Positions 16,647 to 29,506 of a stretch of 64,000 nucleotides of DNA are shown here, piece after piece. The notes under the pieces are model-generated. The model made no database searches. It saw only the letters and a list, made by a program, of their open reading frames with translations, and was not told the origin of the DNA. The position numbers were made by a program, and so were the translations under genes. The DNA is from Solirubrobacter deserti (lineage in GTDB: Bacteria; Actinomycetota; Thermoleophilia; Solirubrobacterales; Solirubrobacteraceae), in NCBI RefSeq assembly GCF_003344625.1, contig NZ_QPKJ02000002.1, positions 893,308 to 957,307 of the forward strand, written 5' to 3'. Each line of letters starts with the position of its first letter. Position 1 is the stretch's first letter.

Positions 16647-17609
16647 TCAGTCCACGCGCACGACGCGGTGCGCGAACGCCTTCGCGCGGAGCGCCGACGC
16701 GGCGCTGACCGCCGCCGTGCAGTCGCCGAACCAGTGATCGCGGGCGCCGCGCCACCACTCGCCGGCGCCCAGCACCTCGTCGAGCGGAGAGTTCACGCAG
16801 CGCGACTCGTGCTGCTTGTTGCCGGCCATGTGGCCGAACTCGTGGAGGAGGACGCTTTCGAGGTCGATCTCGTCCAGCGCGGGGTAATTCGGGCCGGCGG
16901 CCCAGTTCTCGGCGGCGTGCAGCGCGAGGTCGCGCTCGACCACGCGGCCGTTGCGCAGGTAGTCCGTCTGGACGCCGAGTGTTCCGCTCGGGACATCGGC
17001 GGAGAAGCCGGCGACGCTGCGGCCGTCCTCCACGCCCGCGAGGAGCTTCGTCGTCGTGCCCGCCTTCAGGTTCCACCGCTTCGCCGTCGTCCGCGCGAGG
17101 GTCTTCAAGCGCGTCTTGGAGACCGACGCCGGCAGGTTCGCGGTCGACACGAGGAAGCCCGCCGAGCCCTTGCGGCCGAACTTCGGGTACAGCTTGCCGC
17201 GCCCGCGATCGACGGCGGGCAGCGTCACCGTCAGCTGTCGGACCGGGCCGATCGGACGGTCGGCGCCGTCGCCGGACACGTACGCCTGCCAGTGGTAGCG
17301 CCCGGGACGCTGGCGCAGGATCGACGCGTTCGGCACGCTCCAGACCTGCAGGTCCTCGAGCGCCTGGGTGGCCGGTTCGTCAAGCCAGGTGCCCTCGGGC
17401 CCCGTGAGCAGGCCGTCCTCATCGATTTCGTTCCCGCCGGAGACCCGCACGACGACGCTGCTCTCGGGCGCGTCGGTCCGCACCGCGAACGTCAGCGGAG
17501 CACCGCGTGAGATCGAGGCGGCCGGAGCTTCGTAGTTGAGCTCGACGGCGGAGGCGGACGCGGGGAACGCGAGCAGGGCGAGACCGACGGAGGCGAGGAC
17601 GGGACGCAT
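16647..17609 (-). CDS. Secreted zinc metalloprotease-like protein with a variant metzincin site
   Basis: The 320-residue protein starts MRPVLASVGLALLAFPASASA, a signal peptide. Residues about 25-130 form an Ig-like domain with phrases such as PLTFAVRTDAPESSVVV. The C-terminal part carries a matrixin-like site HEFGHMAGNKQH in the context ALDEIDLESVLLHEFGHM; the third His is one position later than in the standard HExxHxxGxxH motif, so zinc ligation may be altered. Two cysteines (SRCVNS, FGDCTAA) may form a disulfide. The ATG start is divergent from tlyA across a 46-bp gap. The same frame stays open far upstream, but only as a shadow of tlyA, nadK and recN. Confidence 0.7.
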   Translation of the reverse strand: MRPVLASVGLALLAFPASASAVELNYEAPAASISRGAPLTFAVRTDAPESSVVVRVSGGNEIDEDGLLTGPEGTWLDEPATQALEDLQVWSVPNASILRQRPGRYHWQAYVSGDGADRPIGPVRQLTVTLPAVDRGRGKLYPKFGRKGSAGFLVSTANLPASVSKTRLKTLARTTAKRWNLKAGTTTKLLAGVEDGRSVAGFSADVPSGTLGVQTDYLRNGRVVERDLALHAAENWAAGPNYPALDEIDLESVLLHEFGHMAGNKQHESRCVNSPLDEVLGAGEWWRGARDHWFGDCTAAVSAASALRAKAFAHRVVRVD

Positions 17610-17655
17610 CTGAGGTACGTATCGGCGGCCCACGGGACGGGCTTGAGTACCGTTC

Positions 17656-18426
17656 ATGGCCGTGCCCCGCGTCCGCCTGGACACCTTGCTCGCGGACCGC
17701 GGCTTGTTCGAGTCACGGACGCGCGCGGCCGCGGCCGTGATCGCCGGTGACGTCCACATCGGCCCGGGCCGTCGCCGCGCCGAGAAGCCCGGCCAGCTCG
17801 TCGACCCCGAGGTCGAGCTCGAGGTGCGGGGCCCGCCGCCGTACGTCTCACGTGGCGGCGTCAAGCTCGCCAATGCCCTGGACACCCTCAACGTGCCCGT
17901 CGAAGGGCGCAAGGCGCTCGACGTCGGCGCCTCCACCGGCGGCTTCACCGACTGCCTGCTCCAACGCGGCGCCGAGCACGTGATTGCGCTCGACGTCGCG
18001 TACGGCGAGCTCGACTGGCGCATGCGCGAGCACGAGCGCGTGACCGTCATCGAGCGCACGAACGCCCGCGCCATCACGCCGGACCAGCTGCCGTACGCGC
18101 CGGACCTGGTCGTGATCGACGTGTCGTTCATCTCGCTGACGAAGGTCCTGCCCGCGGTGCTCGCGAGCACGGCGCCGACGTTCGACTGCCTCGCGATGGT
18201 CAAGCCGCAGTTCGAGGTCGGCAAGGAGCGGCTCGGCAAGGGCGGCGTCGTGCGCGACCTCGCCCTCCGGCGCGAAGCCGTCAGCGCCGTGGCGGCGTCC
18301 GTCGACGTGGCCGTGATGGGCAGCGCGCCGTCCGCCCTCGAGGGCCCGTCCGGCAACCGCGAGACGTTCCTGTGGCTCGCCGAGCCCGGCCGACCCGGCG
18401 CCGTCGCCGAGGTGGACGCCTGGTGA
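17656..18426 (+). CDS. tlyA: TlyA-family rRNA 2'-O-methyltransferase
   Basis: The 256-residue protein has an S4 RNA-binding domain in residues 1-60 (VRLDTLLADRGLFESRTRAAAAVIAGDV) and an FtsJ-like methyltransferase domain with the SAM motif ALDVGASTGGFTDCLLQRGA and the catalytic region APDLVVIDVSFISLTKVL and MVKPQFEVG. TlyA methylates cytidines in 16S and 23S rRNA and in mycobacteria affects capreomycin sensitivity. The stop overlaps the nadK GTG, and the order tlyA-nadK-recN is conserved across actinobacteria, which supports the call. Confidence 0.95.
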   Translation: MAVPRVRLDTLLADRGLFESRTRAAAAVIAGDVHIGPGRRRAEKPGQLVDPEVELEVRGPPPYVSRGGVKLANALDTLNVPVEGRKALDVGASTGGFTDCLLQRGAEHVIALDVAYGELDWRMREHERVTVIERTNARAITPDQLPYAPDLVVIDVSFISLTKVLPAVLASTAPTFDCLAMVKPQFEVGKERLGKGGVVRDLALRREAVSAVAASVDVAVMGSAPSALEGPSGNRETFLWLAEPGRPGAVAEVDAW

Positions 18427-19268
18427 TCGCCGCCGTCGTCACCCACCGCCGGCCGAGCGACACGCACGAGGCCATCCTGCTGCTGCTCGAGACCGCCCGC
18501 CGCCGGCGGGTGACGCTGCGCCTCACGCCCGACGAAGCGACCAAGCACGAGATCGAGACCGCGCCGTTCATCGAGATCGTCGAAGACCCGGGCGACGACA
18601 TCGATCTGTGCCTCGTCCTCGGCGGCGACGGCACGATCCTCACCGCGCTCCGCCGCTACGCCGGCACCGGCGTCCCCGTGTTCGCGGTCAACTACGGCGA
18701 GGTCGGCTTCCTCGCCACGATCGACCCCGACGGCCTCGCCCAGGACTTCGAGCGTGCGTTCGCCGCGGAGTTCGAGACGATCCAGCTGCCGACGATCTCC
18801 GTCGGGCGCCCCGAGGGCACCTGGAGCGCGCTCAACGACATCTCCGTGCACCGCAAGGCCGGCCTGCGCGTGGCCGATCTCGCCTACGCGCTCGCCGGCG
18901 AGGAGATCGGCCGTGTCCGCTGCGACGGGCTGGTGGTGGCCACGCCGCAGGGCTCGACGGGGTACAACCTCGCCAACGGCGGCCCGGTCCTGGCCTGGGG
19001 CGTGGAGGGCTACGTCGTGTCCTTCATCGCGCCACACTCGCTCACGGCCCGCGCGCTCGTCGTGGCGCCGCAGGACGAGCTGACGATCAACAACGCCTCG
19101 CGCGAAGAGCCGGTGGAAATTCACGTGGACGGCCGGCCCACGCTCGAGCTCTCGCCCGGTGAGGACATCCACGTCGCGTTCGGCCTCACGCACGGCACGC
19201 TGGCACAGCTTCCCGGAGCAAGCTTCTACCACCGCTTGCGCGAGCGCTTCGGTCGCCTTGCGCGCTAG
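18423..19268 (+). CDS. nadK: NAD kinase
   Basis: The 281-residue protein has the NAD kinase motif LVLGGDGTILTALRRYAG and the second conserved block GLVVATPQGSTGYNLANGGPVLAWG, plus DISVHRKAG upstream of it. It phosphorylates NAD to NADP in the cytosol. The GTG start overlaps the tlyA stop by 4 nt. A later segment EEPVEIHVDGRPTLELSPGEDIHV is the typical C-terminal beta domain. The 132 nt after the gene contain no ORF but hold the recN control region. Confidence 0.96.
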   Translation: MIAAVVTHRRPSDTHEAILLLLETARRRRVTLRLTPDEATKHEIETAPFIEIVEDPGDDIDLCLVLGGDGTILTALRRYAGTGVPVFAVNYGEVGFLATIDPDGLAQDFERAFAAEFETIQLPTISVGRPEGTWSALNDISVHRKAGLRVADLAYALAGEEIGRVRCDGLVVATPQGSTGYNLANGGPVLAWGVEGYVVSFIAPHSLTARALVVAPQDELTINNASREEPVEIHVDGRPTLELSPGEDIHVAFGLTHGTLAQLPGASFYHRLRERFGRLAR

Positions 19269-19349
19269 TCGCCGCAGCCGTTCCATGGCCGCCACTGTGC
19301 CAGGGAAAGTGCAACGTGTCTGTTCCAAAAGTGTGCCAATTCTGCAACA

Positions 19350-19361
19350 GAACACCTGTTC
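19350..19361 (+). promoter_or_regulatory. Predicted LexA (SOS) box of recN
   Basis: GAACACCTGTTC is a perfect GAAC-N4-GTTC inverted repeat of the Gram-positive LexA type, 39 nt before the recN start and followed by a TAAACC hexamer that ends 7 nt before the GTG. recN is a classic SOS gene, so binding by LexA is likely. Confidence 0.8.
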
Positions 19362-19400
19362 GACGGTGATCCGTCCTGACCCGCTGGTAAACCACTCGAC

Positions 19401-23897
<4,497 letters not shown>

Positions 23898-23901
<4 letters not shown>

Positions 23902-24437
23902 GCTCACGGTTCGAGCGCATCGCCAACGAGACGATCTTCGAAGGCAAGTTCTTCGACGTCGAACGTGGGACGTTCCGCCACGAGGACGGAGAAGAGGTCA
24001 AGCGCGAGCTCGTGACGCACCCGGGGGCGGTCGGCGTCGTGGTGCTCGACGGCGAGCAGCTGGTCTTCGTCCGCCAGCCGCGCGAGGCGGTCGGCGTCCC
24101 CGACCTGCTCGAGATCGTCGCCGGCAAGCTCGACGAGGAGGGCGAGGACCCGCTGGACACCGCGAAGCGCGAACTCGCTGAGGAGATCGGCAAGCAGGCG
24201 TCCGAGTGGGAGTCGCTGGGCTCGTTCTTCACCACGCCGGGCTTCACGAACGAGGAGATCCACCTGTTCCTGGCGACCGGCATCAGCGACGTCGACGAAC
24301 GGCCCGAGGTCCACGAGAACGAGCGGATCGACGTCGAGATCCGCCCGCTCAGCGAGCTCGACGAGGTCCTGGCGTCGAACACGGACTCCAAGACGCTGAT
24401 CGCGCTGTACCGCTTCCGGGACCGCATGAACCGCTGA
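23898..24437 (+). CDS. Nudix hydrolase, ADP-ribose pyrophosphatase type
   Basis: The 179-residue protein starts with the N-terminal dimerisation strand segment ETIFEGKFFDVERGTFRHEDG that is typical of ADP-ribose pyrophosphatases. The Nudix box is present as GKLDEEGEDPLDTAKRELAEEIG minus its edges; it carries one extra residue between the first Gly and Glu compared with the standard GX5E spacing. The ARQPREAVGVPDLLEIVAG-like segment before it is the substrate-side loop. It should split ADP-ribose or a related nucleotide sugar. It overlaps the M20 peptidase gene by 4 nt and is 44 nt before xerD. Confidence 0.9.
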
Positions 24438-24481
24438 TTGCAGGCGGAGGGCTCGGGCGGGCCGCCGCGAACGAGACAGGG

Positions 24482-25432
24482 ATGGCCGTCGCCGACGCTC
24501 CCCTTGCCACGCCCGCACACGCTCAGCCGTTCGAGCACCTGCTGCTCGACTTCCTCGCCTACCTGGAGTTCGAGCGGGGCCTCTCGCGCAACACGCTCGA
24601 GGCCTACCGCTCGGACCTGCTCCAGTACGGCGCCTACCTGAAGGGCCGCGACGCGCTCGCCGTCACGCACTCCGACCTCGCGGGCTTCGTGTCCAGCCTC
24701 GCGGCGGGGGACGGCGACAAGCCGCCCGTGGCGCCCGCGACCCTCCAGCGCAAGGTCGCCTGCTTGCGCTCGTTCTACCGCCACCTCCGGCGCCAGGGCG
24801 AGCTCGACACCGACCCGACCGCGAACCTGCGCGCCCCCAAACAGAGTCGCCGGCTCCCGCACGTGCTCAGCCGCGACGAAGTGGCCAAGCTGCTCGAGCA
24901 GCCGCGCGGCACCGAGCCGCCGGCGCTGCGCGACCGCGCGCTGCTGGAGCTCATGTACGCGTGCGGGCTCCGCGCGTCGGAGGCGATCGACCTCGAGACC
25001 GGCGACCTGGACCTGGAGATCGGCATCCTGCGAGCGCGCGGGAAGGGCTCCAAGGAACGGATCGTGCCCGTCGGCTCGGCCGCGACCCGCGCCGTCAACG
25101 CCTACCTGGCCAGGGGCCGCGGCAAGCTCGTCGGCGACAAGCTCGAGTCGCGCCTGTTCGTCAACCATCGCGGCGCCGGGCTCACCCGCCAGGGCCTCTA
25201 CAAGATCGTGCAGCGCCATGCGGCCACGGCCGGCCTCGCCGAGCGCATGAGCCCGCACACGCTCCGGCACACGTTCGCGACGCACCTGCTCGCGGGCGGC
25301 TGCGACCTGCGCAGCCTGCAGGAGATGCTCGGCCACGCCGACATCGCCACCACCCAGCTCTACACGCACCTGTCCGCGGACCGGCTCAAGGACGTCTACT
25401 TCGACGCCCACCCGCGCGCCAAGATGCGGTAG
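24482..25432 (+). CDS. xerD: Tyrosine recombinase XerD
   Basis: The 316-residue protein has the SAM-like N-terminal domain (FERGLSRNTLEAYRSDL) and the catalytic domain with the full set of residues: Arg in ACGLRASEAIDLE, Lys in GKGSKERIVPVG, His-x-x-Arg in SPHTLRHTFATHLL, His in LGHADIATTQLY, and the nucleophile Tyr in TQLYTHLS. It should act with XerC at dif to resolve chromosome dimers. Position after the Nudix gene and before deoB, in a housekeeping block, and lack of mobile-element context support the cellular XerD rather than an integrase. Confidence 0.93.
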   Translation: MAVADAPLATPAHAQPFEHLLLDFLAYLEFERGLSRNTLEAYRSDLLQYGAYLKGRDALAVTHSDLAGFVSSLAAGDGDKPPVAPATLQRKVACLRSFYRHLRRQGELDTDPTANLRAPKQSRRLPHVLSRDEVAKLLEQPRGTEPPALRDRALLELMYACGLRASEAIDLETGDLDLEIGILRARGKGSKERIVPVGSAATRAVNAYLARGRGKLVGDKLESRLFVNHRGAGLTRQGLYKIVQRHAATAGLAERMSPHTLRHTFATHLLAGGCDLRSLQEMLGHADIATTQLYTHLSADRLKDVYFDAHPRAKMR

Positions 25433-25482
25433 GGCGACGATGCCCGGTCGGCATCGGGCGCGGGCGCCGCGGGCGCCTTTGC

Positions 25483-25488
25483 CAGAAT
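25483..25488 (+). promoter_or_regulatory. Leaderless-type -10 element of deoB
   Basis: CAGAAT ends exactly 7 nt before the GTG start of deoB. The dgt gene has the identical hexamer and identical spacing, and aroC has TAGGAT at the same distance. Confidence 0.5.
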
Positions 25489-25495
25489 CGGCGCC

Positions 25496-26647
25496 GTGAG
25501 CAAGCGGGCTTTCGTCATCGTCATCGACGCCTGCGGCGCGGGGGCCCTGCCCGACGCGGCCGACTACGGCGACGAGGGCACCAACACGCTGCAGCACCTC
25601 TCGGAGGCGACCGGCGGCCTCGACCTGCCGGTGCTCCAGCAGCTCGGCCTCGGGGACATCCTCCCGCTCGTCGGCGTGGCGCCGTCGCCGGACCGCGTGG
25701 TGCACGGGCGTCTGCACCCGCTCGGCCCGGGCAAGGACACGATCACCGGGCACTGGGAGCTGATGGGCGTCGTCACGCCGCAGCCGCTGCGGACCTACCC
25801 GGACGGCTTTCCGCCCGAGATCATCGATGAGCTGCGCGACGCCACCGGCCGCGGGGTCCTGTGCAACCGGACCTACAGCGGCACGGGCGTGATCGAGGAC
25901 TTCGGCGAGCAGCACCTGGCCACGGGCGACCTGATCGTCTACACGTCGGCCGACTCGGTGCTGCAGATCGCGGCGCACGTCGACGAGGTGCCGCCGGCGG
26001 AGCTGTACGCGGCGTGCGCCGCGGCGCGGGAGATCATGCACGGCGAGCACGCGGTCGGGCGGGTCATCGCGCGCCCGTTCAAGGGCTCGCCCGGCGCGTT
26101 CGTGCGCACCGATGGTCGCAAGGACCTCGCGCTGCCGCCGCCCGGGCGCTCCTACATGCAGGAGCTGCAGGCCGCGGGCGTGCCGGTACACACGGTGGGC
26201 AAGATCGGGCAGGTGTTCGACGGCGTCGGCGTCGACCGTCAGCACAAGGGGCCGACGAACGCGAGGGCGCTCGCCGCGACGGCCGAGCTGATCGACTCGC
26301 TCGAAGGCGGGTTCGTGTTCACCAACCTCGTCGAGACCGACCAGGTCTACGGCCACCGCAACGACGTCCCGGGCTACCACGGCGCGCTGAAGGCGATCGA
26401 CGCCGAGGTGGGCGAGTGGCTGGAGCGGCTGGACCCGGCGCGCGACCTGCTGGTCATCACGGCCGACCACGGCTGCGACCCGACGACGCCCGGCACCGAC
26501 CACACGCGCGAGCACGCGCCGCTGCTCGCGCGCTTCGACGGACACGGCGGAAAGCGCCATGACGGTCCGTTCGCTGACGTCGGTGCCTCGGTCCTGCGGT
26601 GGCTGACCGGCCGCGACGCGGCGCTTCCTGGCACCCCTTTCGTCTAA
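25496..26647 (+). CDS. deoB: Phosphopentomutase
   Basis: The 383-residue enzyme interconverts ribose-1- or deoxyribose-1-phosphate and the 5-phosphates in nucleoside salvage. It is of the alkaline-phosphatase fold: metal ligands in VIVIDACGAGALPDA, the phospho-acceptor Thr in DEGTNTLQHLSE, the cap domain with GKDTITGHWELMG, and the second metal site in ITADHGCDPTTPGTDHTREHAPLL. The GTG is supported by MSKRAFVIVIDACGAG as a typical N-terminus and by the -10 box. No partner salvage gene is adjacent in the window. Confidence 0.96.
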   Translation: MSKRAFVIVIDACGAGALPDAADYGDEGTNTLQHLSEATGGLDLPVLQQLGLGDILPLVGVAPSPDRVVHGRLHPLGPGKDTITGHWELMGVVTPQPLRTYPDGFPPEIIDELRDATGRGVLCNRTYSGTGVIEDFGEQHLATGDLIVYTSADSVLQIAAHVDEVPPAELYAACAAAREIMHGEHAVGRVIARPFKGSPGAFVRTDGRKDLALPPPGRSYMQELQAAGVPVHTVGKIGQVFDGVGVDRQHKGPTNARALAATAELIDSLEGGFVFTNLVETDQVYGHRNDVPGYHGALKAIDAEVGEWLERLDPARDLLVITADHGCDPTTPGTDHTREHAPLLARFDGHGGKRHDGPFADVGASVLRWLTGRDAALPGTPFV

Positions 26648-26708
26648 ACCACCAAATTTGCGCCAGACGTAGGGTGAGGAGTCGCCGCAACCGGGGCACC
26701 CACTCATC

Positions 26709-28028
26709 GTGCGTTCACTGCTTCACACCTCGCAGTTGGCGGCAGTGACCGCCACGGCCCTGCTGATCGCCGGATGCGGCGGCAGCGGCGACACCGCCCC
26801 CCAGGAGACCAAGCGGGCGTCGACGCAGACGTCCGGTCAGTCCAAGCCCAAGCCGGCCGCCACCAAGGCGCCCAGCGACAGCGAGCAGCTCAACCGCCTG
26901 CTGGCCGACCGCGCGGCGGCGTTGCGCGACGGCGACTCGGCCGGGTTCCTGAAGACCTCGACCGGTTCGCAGGCCAAGAAGGACGAGCGCGCGATCGCGA
27001 ACGCGAAGGCGCTTCCGATCAGCGACGTGCGGCTGACCGCGGAAGGCACGGAGGTCGACGGCAACCGCGGCACGCTGCGGGTCAACATGGTCTACCGCTT
27101 CGACGAGATCGACACGTTCTACGTCAAGACGTCGCGGATGACGGTGAAGAAGACCGAGGGCGGCTGGCGTGTCTCCAGGGACCGGCCGTCCGCCGGCATG
27201 CTCGCGCCCTGGGAGCACACGCGCTACAAGGCGCGCACGAGCAAGCACTTCCTCGCGCTCGCGCCCGCGAGCATGAAGGTCGGCAGCCTGATGACCGACC
27301 TCGAGAAGGGCCGCTCGCGCATGAAGCAGGGCCTGAAGGGCGTCAAGGTGCCGGGCAAGGTCCTGGTGATCGTCAACCGCAACAGCAACGACACGCGCGC
27401 CCTGACGAAGGACCTCAAGACGCTGAGCGCGCTCGTCGCCATCGCGGAGTCGCAGGTGTTCACGGAGGGCTCGGCCAAGCGGGTGACCGATGTCGCCGGC
27501 CAGCGCGTGTTCGTCCTCTGGCGCTCCTACGGCAAGGACTCGCGCTCCGGCCGGCGCCAGACGATCGCGCACGAGCTCGTCCACATTGCGCTCGCCAACC
27601 GCACCGGCGGCCGCGTACCGGACTGGCTCGTGGAAGGCATCGCGATGTACGCGTCCGGCGACAAGCGCGCCGGTGACGCGGGCGCGCTGCTCAGCGGCGC
27701 CCAGCTCAAGGACTCCTCCAAGCAGGCGCCCGCCAAGGCCGCGCTCTCGCTCAGCCGGCTGTCCAAGCCGGACATCCTGCACAAGATGTCCTCGATCCCG
27801 CTCACGTTCGCCTACTCCTACTCGTCCGCGGCGGCGTACACGATCGCCGACAAGTACGGTGGGGCCAAGACGCTGCTCAAGCTCTACTCGGCGTACAACA
27901 GCGAGAAGATCAAGGGCCGTCCGGGCAAGGCGCTGACGAACAAGGTCTTCCGCAAGGTGCTCAAGCGGTCGATCGGCCAGGTCGAGGCCGACATCGACGC
28001 GTACGCCCGCACCCAGTCGCCCTTCTAG
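26709..28028 (+). CDS. Lipoprotein with a gluzincin-type metallopeptidase domain
   Basis: The 439-residue protein has a lipobox (TALLIAGCGGSGD) with the modified Cys near residue 22, then a Ser/Lys/Pro-rich linker, an NTF2-like domain (about residues 60-160, ending in KKTEGGWRVSRDRPS), and a C-terminal peptidase MA-like domain with the zinc-binding TIAHELVHIALAN and the downstream Glu in PDWLVEGIAMYASG. The fold is that of gluzincins. It is probably attached to the outer face of the membrane and cleaves an unknown peptide. It is 15 nt before mutM and may be co-transcribed with it. Confidence 0.78.
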   Translation: MRSLLHTSQLAAVTATALLIAGCGGSGDTAPQETKRASTQTSGQSKPKPAATKAPSDSEQLNRLLADRAAALRDGDSAGFLKTSTGSQAKKDERAIANAKALPISDVRLTAEGTEVDGNRGTLRVNMVYRFDEIDTFYVKTSRMTVKKTEGGWRVSRDRPSAGMLAPWEHTRYKARTSKHFLALAPASMKVGSLMTDLEKGRSRMKQGLKGVKVPGKVLVIVNRNSNDTRALTKDLKTLSALVAIAESQVFTEGSAKRVTDVAGQRVFVLWRSYGKDSRSGRRQTIAHELVHIALANRTGGRVPDWLVEGIAMYASGDKRAGDAGALLSGAQLKDSSKQAPAKAALSLSRLSKPDILHKMSSIPLTFAYSYSSAAAYTIADKYGGAKTLLKLYSAYNSEKIKGRPGKALTNKVFRKVLKRSIGQVEADIDAYARTQSPF

Positions 28029-28042
28029 CCTCTTCGGGCGCG

Positions 28043-28885
28043 ATGCCCGAGCTTCCCGAAGTCGAGACGATCCGCGGTCATCTGGCGCCCCACGTGGAAG
28101 GGCGGGTGCTGGAGGCCGTGGACATCCTCGATGCCCGCTGGTGCCGGCCGCTCGCGCCGGAGGAGATGCGCGCGGCGCTGCTCGGCCGGCGCGTGGAGAC
28201 GCTCGGGCGGCGCGGCAAGTACCTCGTCTGGGAGCTCGAGGACGATGTCTACCTGCTGATGCACCTGCGCATGACGGGGACGCTGCTGTTGGACCCGTCA
28301 CCCCCGAGCAAGCACGTGCGCGTGCGCTTCGGGCTTGGTGACCATGAGGTGGTCTTCGACGACCCCCGGCGGTTCGGGACGGGAGAGCTGGCGCTCGGGC
28401 CGGTCGCGCGCGACGCGTTCTTCGACGCGCGGCTCGGCGTCGAGCCGCTCGAGCGCGCGTTCACCGCCGAGCACCTCTACGCGCTGGCGAAGACGTCCCG
28501 CGCACCGGTCAAGGCCTTCCTGCTCGACCAGAAGCGGGTCGCGGGCGTCGGGAACATCTACGCCGACGAGGCCCTGTTCCGGGCGCGCGTGCATCCGCTG
28601 CGGCCGGCGAACACCCTCACGCGGGCGCAGTGCGCGGCGATCCGGGACGGGGTCGTGGACGCGCTGATGCTGGGCCTCGAGTCCAAGGGCGCGACGATCG
28701 ACGACTTCCGTGACCCCTACGGCGTCAGCGGGACCTTCCAGGACAAGATGCTCGTGCACACGCGCGAAGGCGAGCCGTGCCCGAACTGCGGGACGCCGGT
28801 CCGCAAGCTGCGCGCCGCGGGGCGCGGCACCTACGTGTGCGAGCGCTGTCAGTCACGCCCGCGCGTGCGGCGCAAGGCGGCGTAG
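28043..28885 (+). CDS. mutM: Formamidopyrimidine-DNA glycosylase
   Basis: The 280-residue enzyme starts with the invariant PELPEVET, where the exposed Pro after Met is the catalytic nucleophile; the catalytic Glu follows. The H2TH region reads LLDQKRVAGVGNIYADEALFRARVHP, and the C-terminal zinc finger is CPNCGTPVRK and CERCQSRP. It excises 8-oxoguanine and related lesions and nicks the strand. No active-site change is visible. A short palindrome ACCCTC-A-GAGGGT follows the stop in front of the convergent gene. Confidence 0.97.
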   Translation: MPELPEVETIRGHLAPHVEGRVLEAVDILDARWCRPLAPEEMRAALLGRRVETLGRRGKYLVWELEDDVYLLMHLRMTGTLLLDPSPPSKHVRVRFGLGDHEVVFDDPRRFGTGELALGPVARDAFFDARLGVEPLERAFTAEHLYALAKTSRAPVKAFLLDQKRVAGVGNIYADEALFRARVHPLRPANTLTRAQCAAIRDGVVDALMLGLESKGATIDDFRDPYGVSGTFQDKMLVHTREGEPCPNCGTPVRKLRAAGRGTYVCERCQSRPRVRRKAA

Positions 28886-28889
28886 ACCC

Positions 28890-29219
28890 TCAGAGGGTGC
28901 GGAAGTACTCCGGCCCTTCGGCGGTTTCCACGACGGCGAAGCCGAACTTGTCGGGCTCGATGTCGTCGCGGCGGCCGAACGTGCGCACGGCGTCGCGGAG
29001 CGTGGCGGGCGCGCCGGAGGCGACGGTGTCGAACAGCTCGGACGGGTCCTCGCCGAGCCAGCGGGCGACGTGGTGATAGGGCGCGAGCGTGAGCATGAGC
29101 TCGCGCGGGTCGGCCAAGTACTCGTCCTCGCGCGCGAGGAGCTTGTCCAGCAGGGCTGAGGTCAGCGCGCCCGGGTGGCCGGAGCGTGCGACGCGGGTCG
29201 GCCCGGCGAGGTGCTTCAA
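28890..29219 (-). CDS. Small conserved-looking protein of unknown function
   Basis: The 109-residue soluble protein has no recognised domain. Its N-terminal half is helical (ALTSALLDKLLAREDEYLADPRELMLTLAPYHHVARWLG) and its C-terminal half has short strands ending FGFAVVETAEGPEYFRTL. The ATG overlaps the glutaredoxin stop by 4 nt, and codon use is like that of neighbours, so it is a real gene. The pairing with glutaredoxin suggests a redox link, but this is only context. Confidence 0.65.
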   Translation of the reverse strand: MKHLAGPTRVARSGHPGALTSALLDKLLAREDEYLADPRELMLTLAPYHHVARWLGEDPSELFDTVASGAPATLRDAVRTFGRRDDIEPDKFGFAVVETAEGPEYFRTL

Positions 29220-29473
29220 GCCGCCGCGGCGAACTCCGACAGCTTGCCGGCCTTGTCGAACGCGACCAGCTCCTGGTAGCCGCCGATCGACGTCCCCTCG
29301 ATTACGACCTGGGGGAACGTCATCATGCCCGTCAGACGCACGAGCTCCGCACGGCCCTCAGGGTCCTTGGCGAGGTTGATCTCCTCGAAGGGAACGCCTC
29401 GCTTGTTCAGGAGGGCTTTGGCGACGCGGCAATAGCCGCAGGGCTCGGTCGTGTAGACGGTGATCTGGCTCAT
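29216..29473 (-). CDS. grxC: Glutaredoxin (GrxC type)
   Basis: The 85-residue protein has the dithiol active site TTEPCGYCRVAKALL, the cis-Pro segment TFPQVVIEG and the glutathione-binding IGGYQEL. It reduces disulfides using glutathione or, in actinobacteria, possibly mycothiol-linked systems. The ATG at 29473 is the natural start; the longer open frame beyond it is a shadow of recO. A TATCCT hexamer 10 nt upstream may be its -10 box, in the short region shared with the divergent recO. Confidence 0.93.
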   Translation of the reverse strand: MSQITVYTTEPCGYCRVAKALLNKRGVPFEEINLAKDPEGRAELVRLTGMMTFPQVVIEGTSIGGYQELVAFDKAGKLSEFAAAA

Positions 29474-29506
29474 GGCTTCAAAAAGGATAGTGCGATATCC
29501 GGATCG

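Noticed and set aside
24482..25432. xerD as an integrase of an element
   Set aside because: It lies in a conserved housekeeping block with a complete XerD motif set and no att-like repeats or tRNA nearby.
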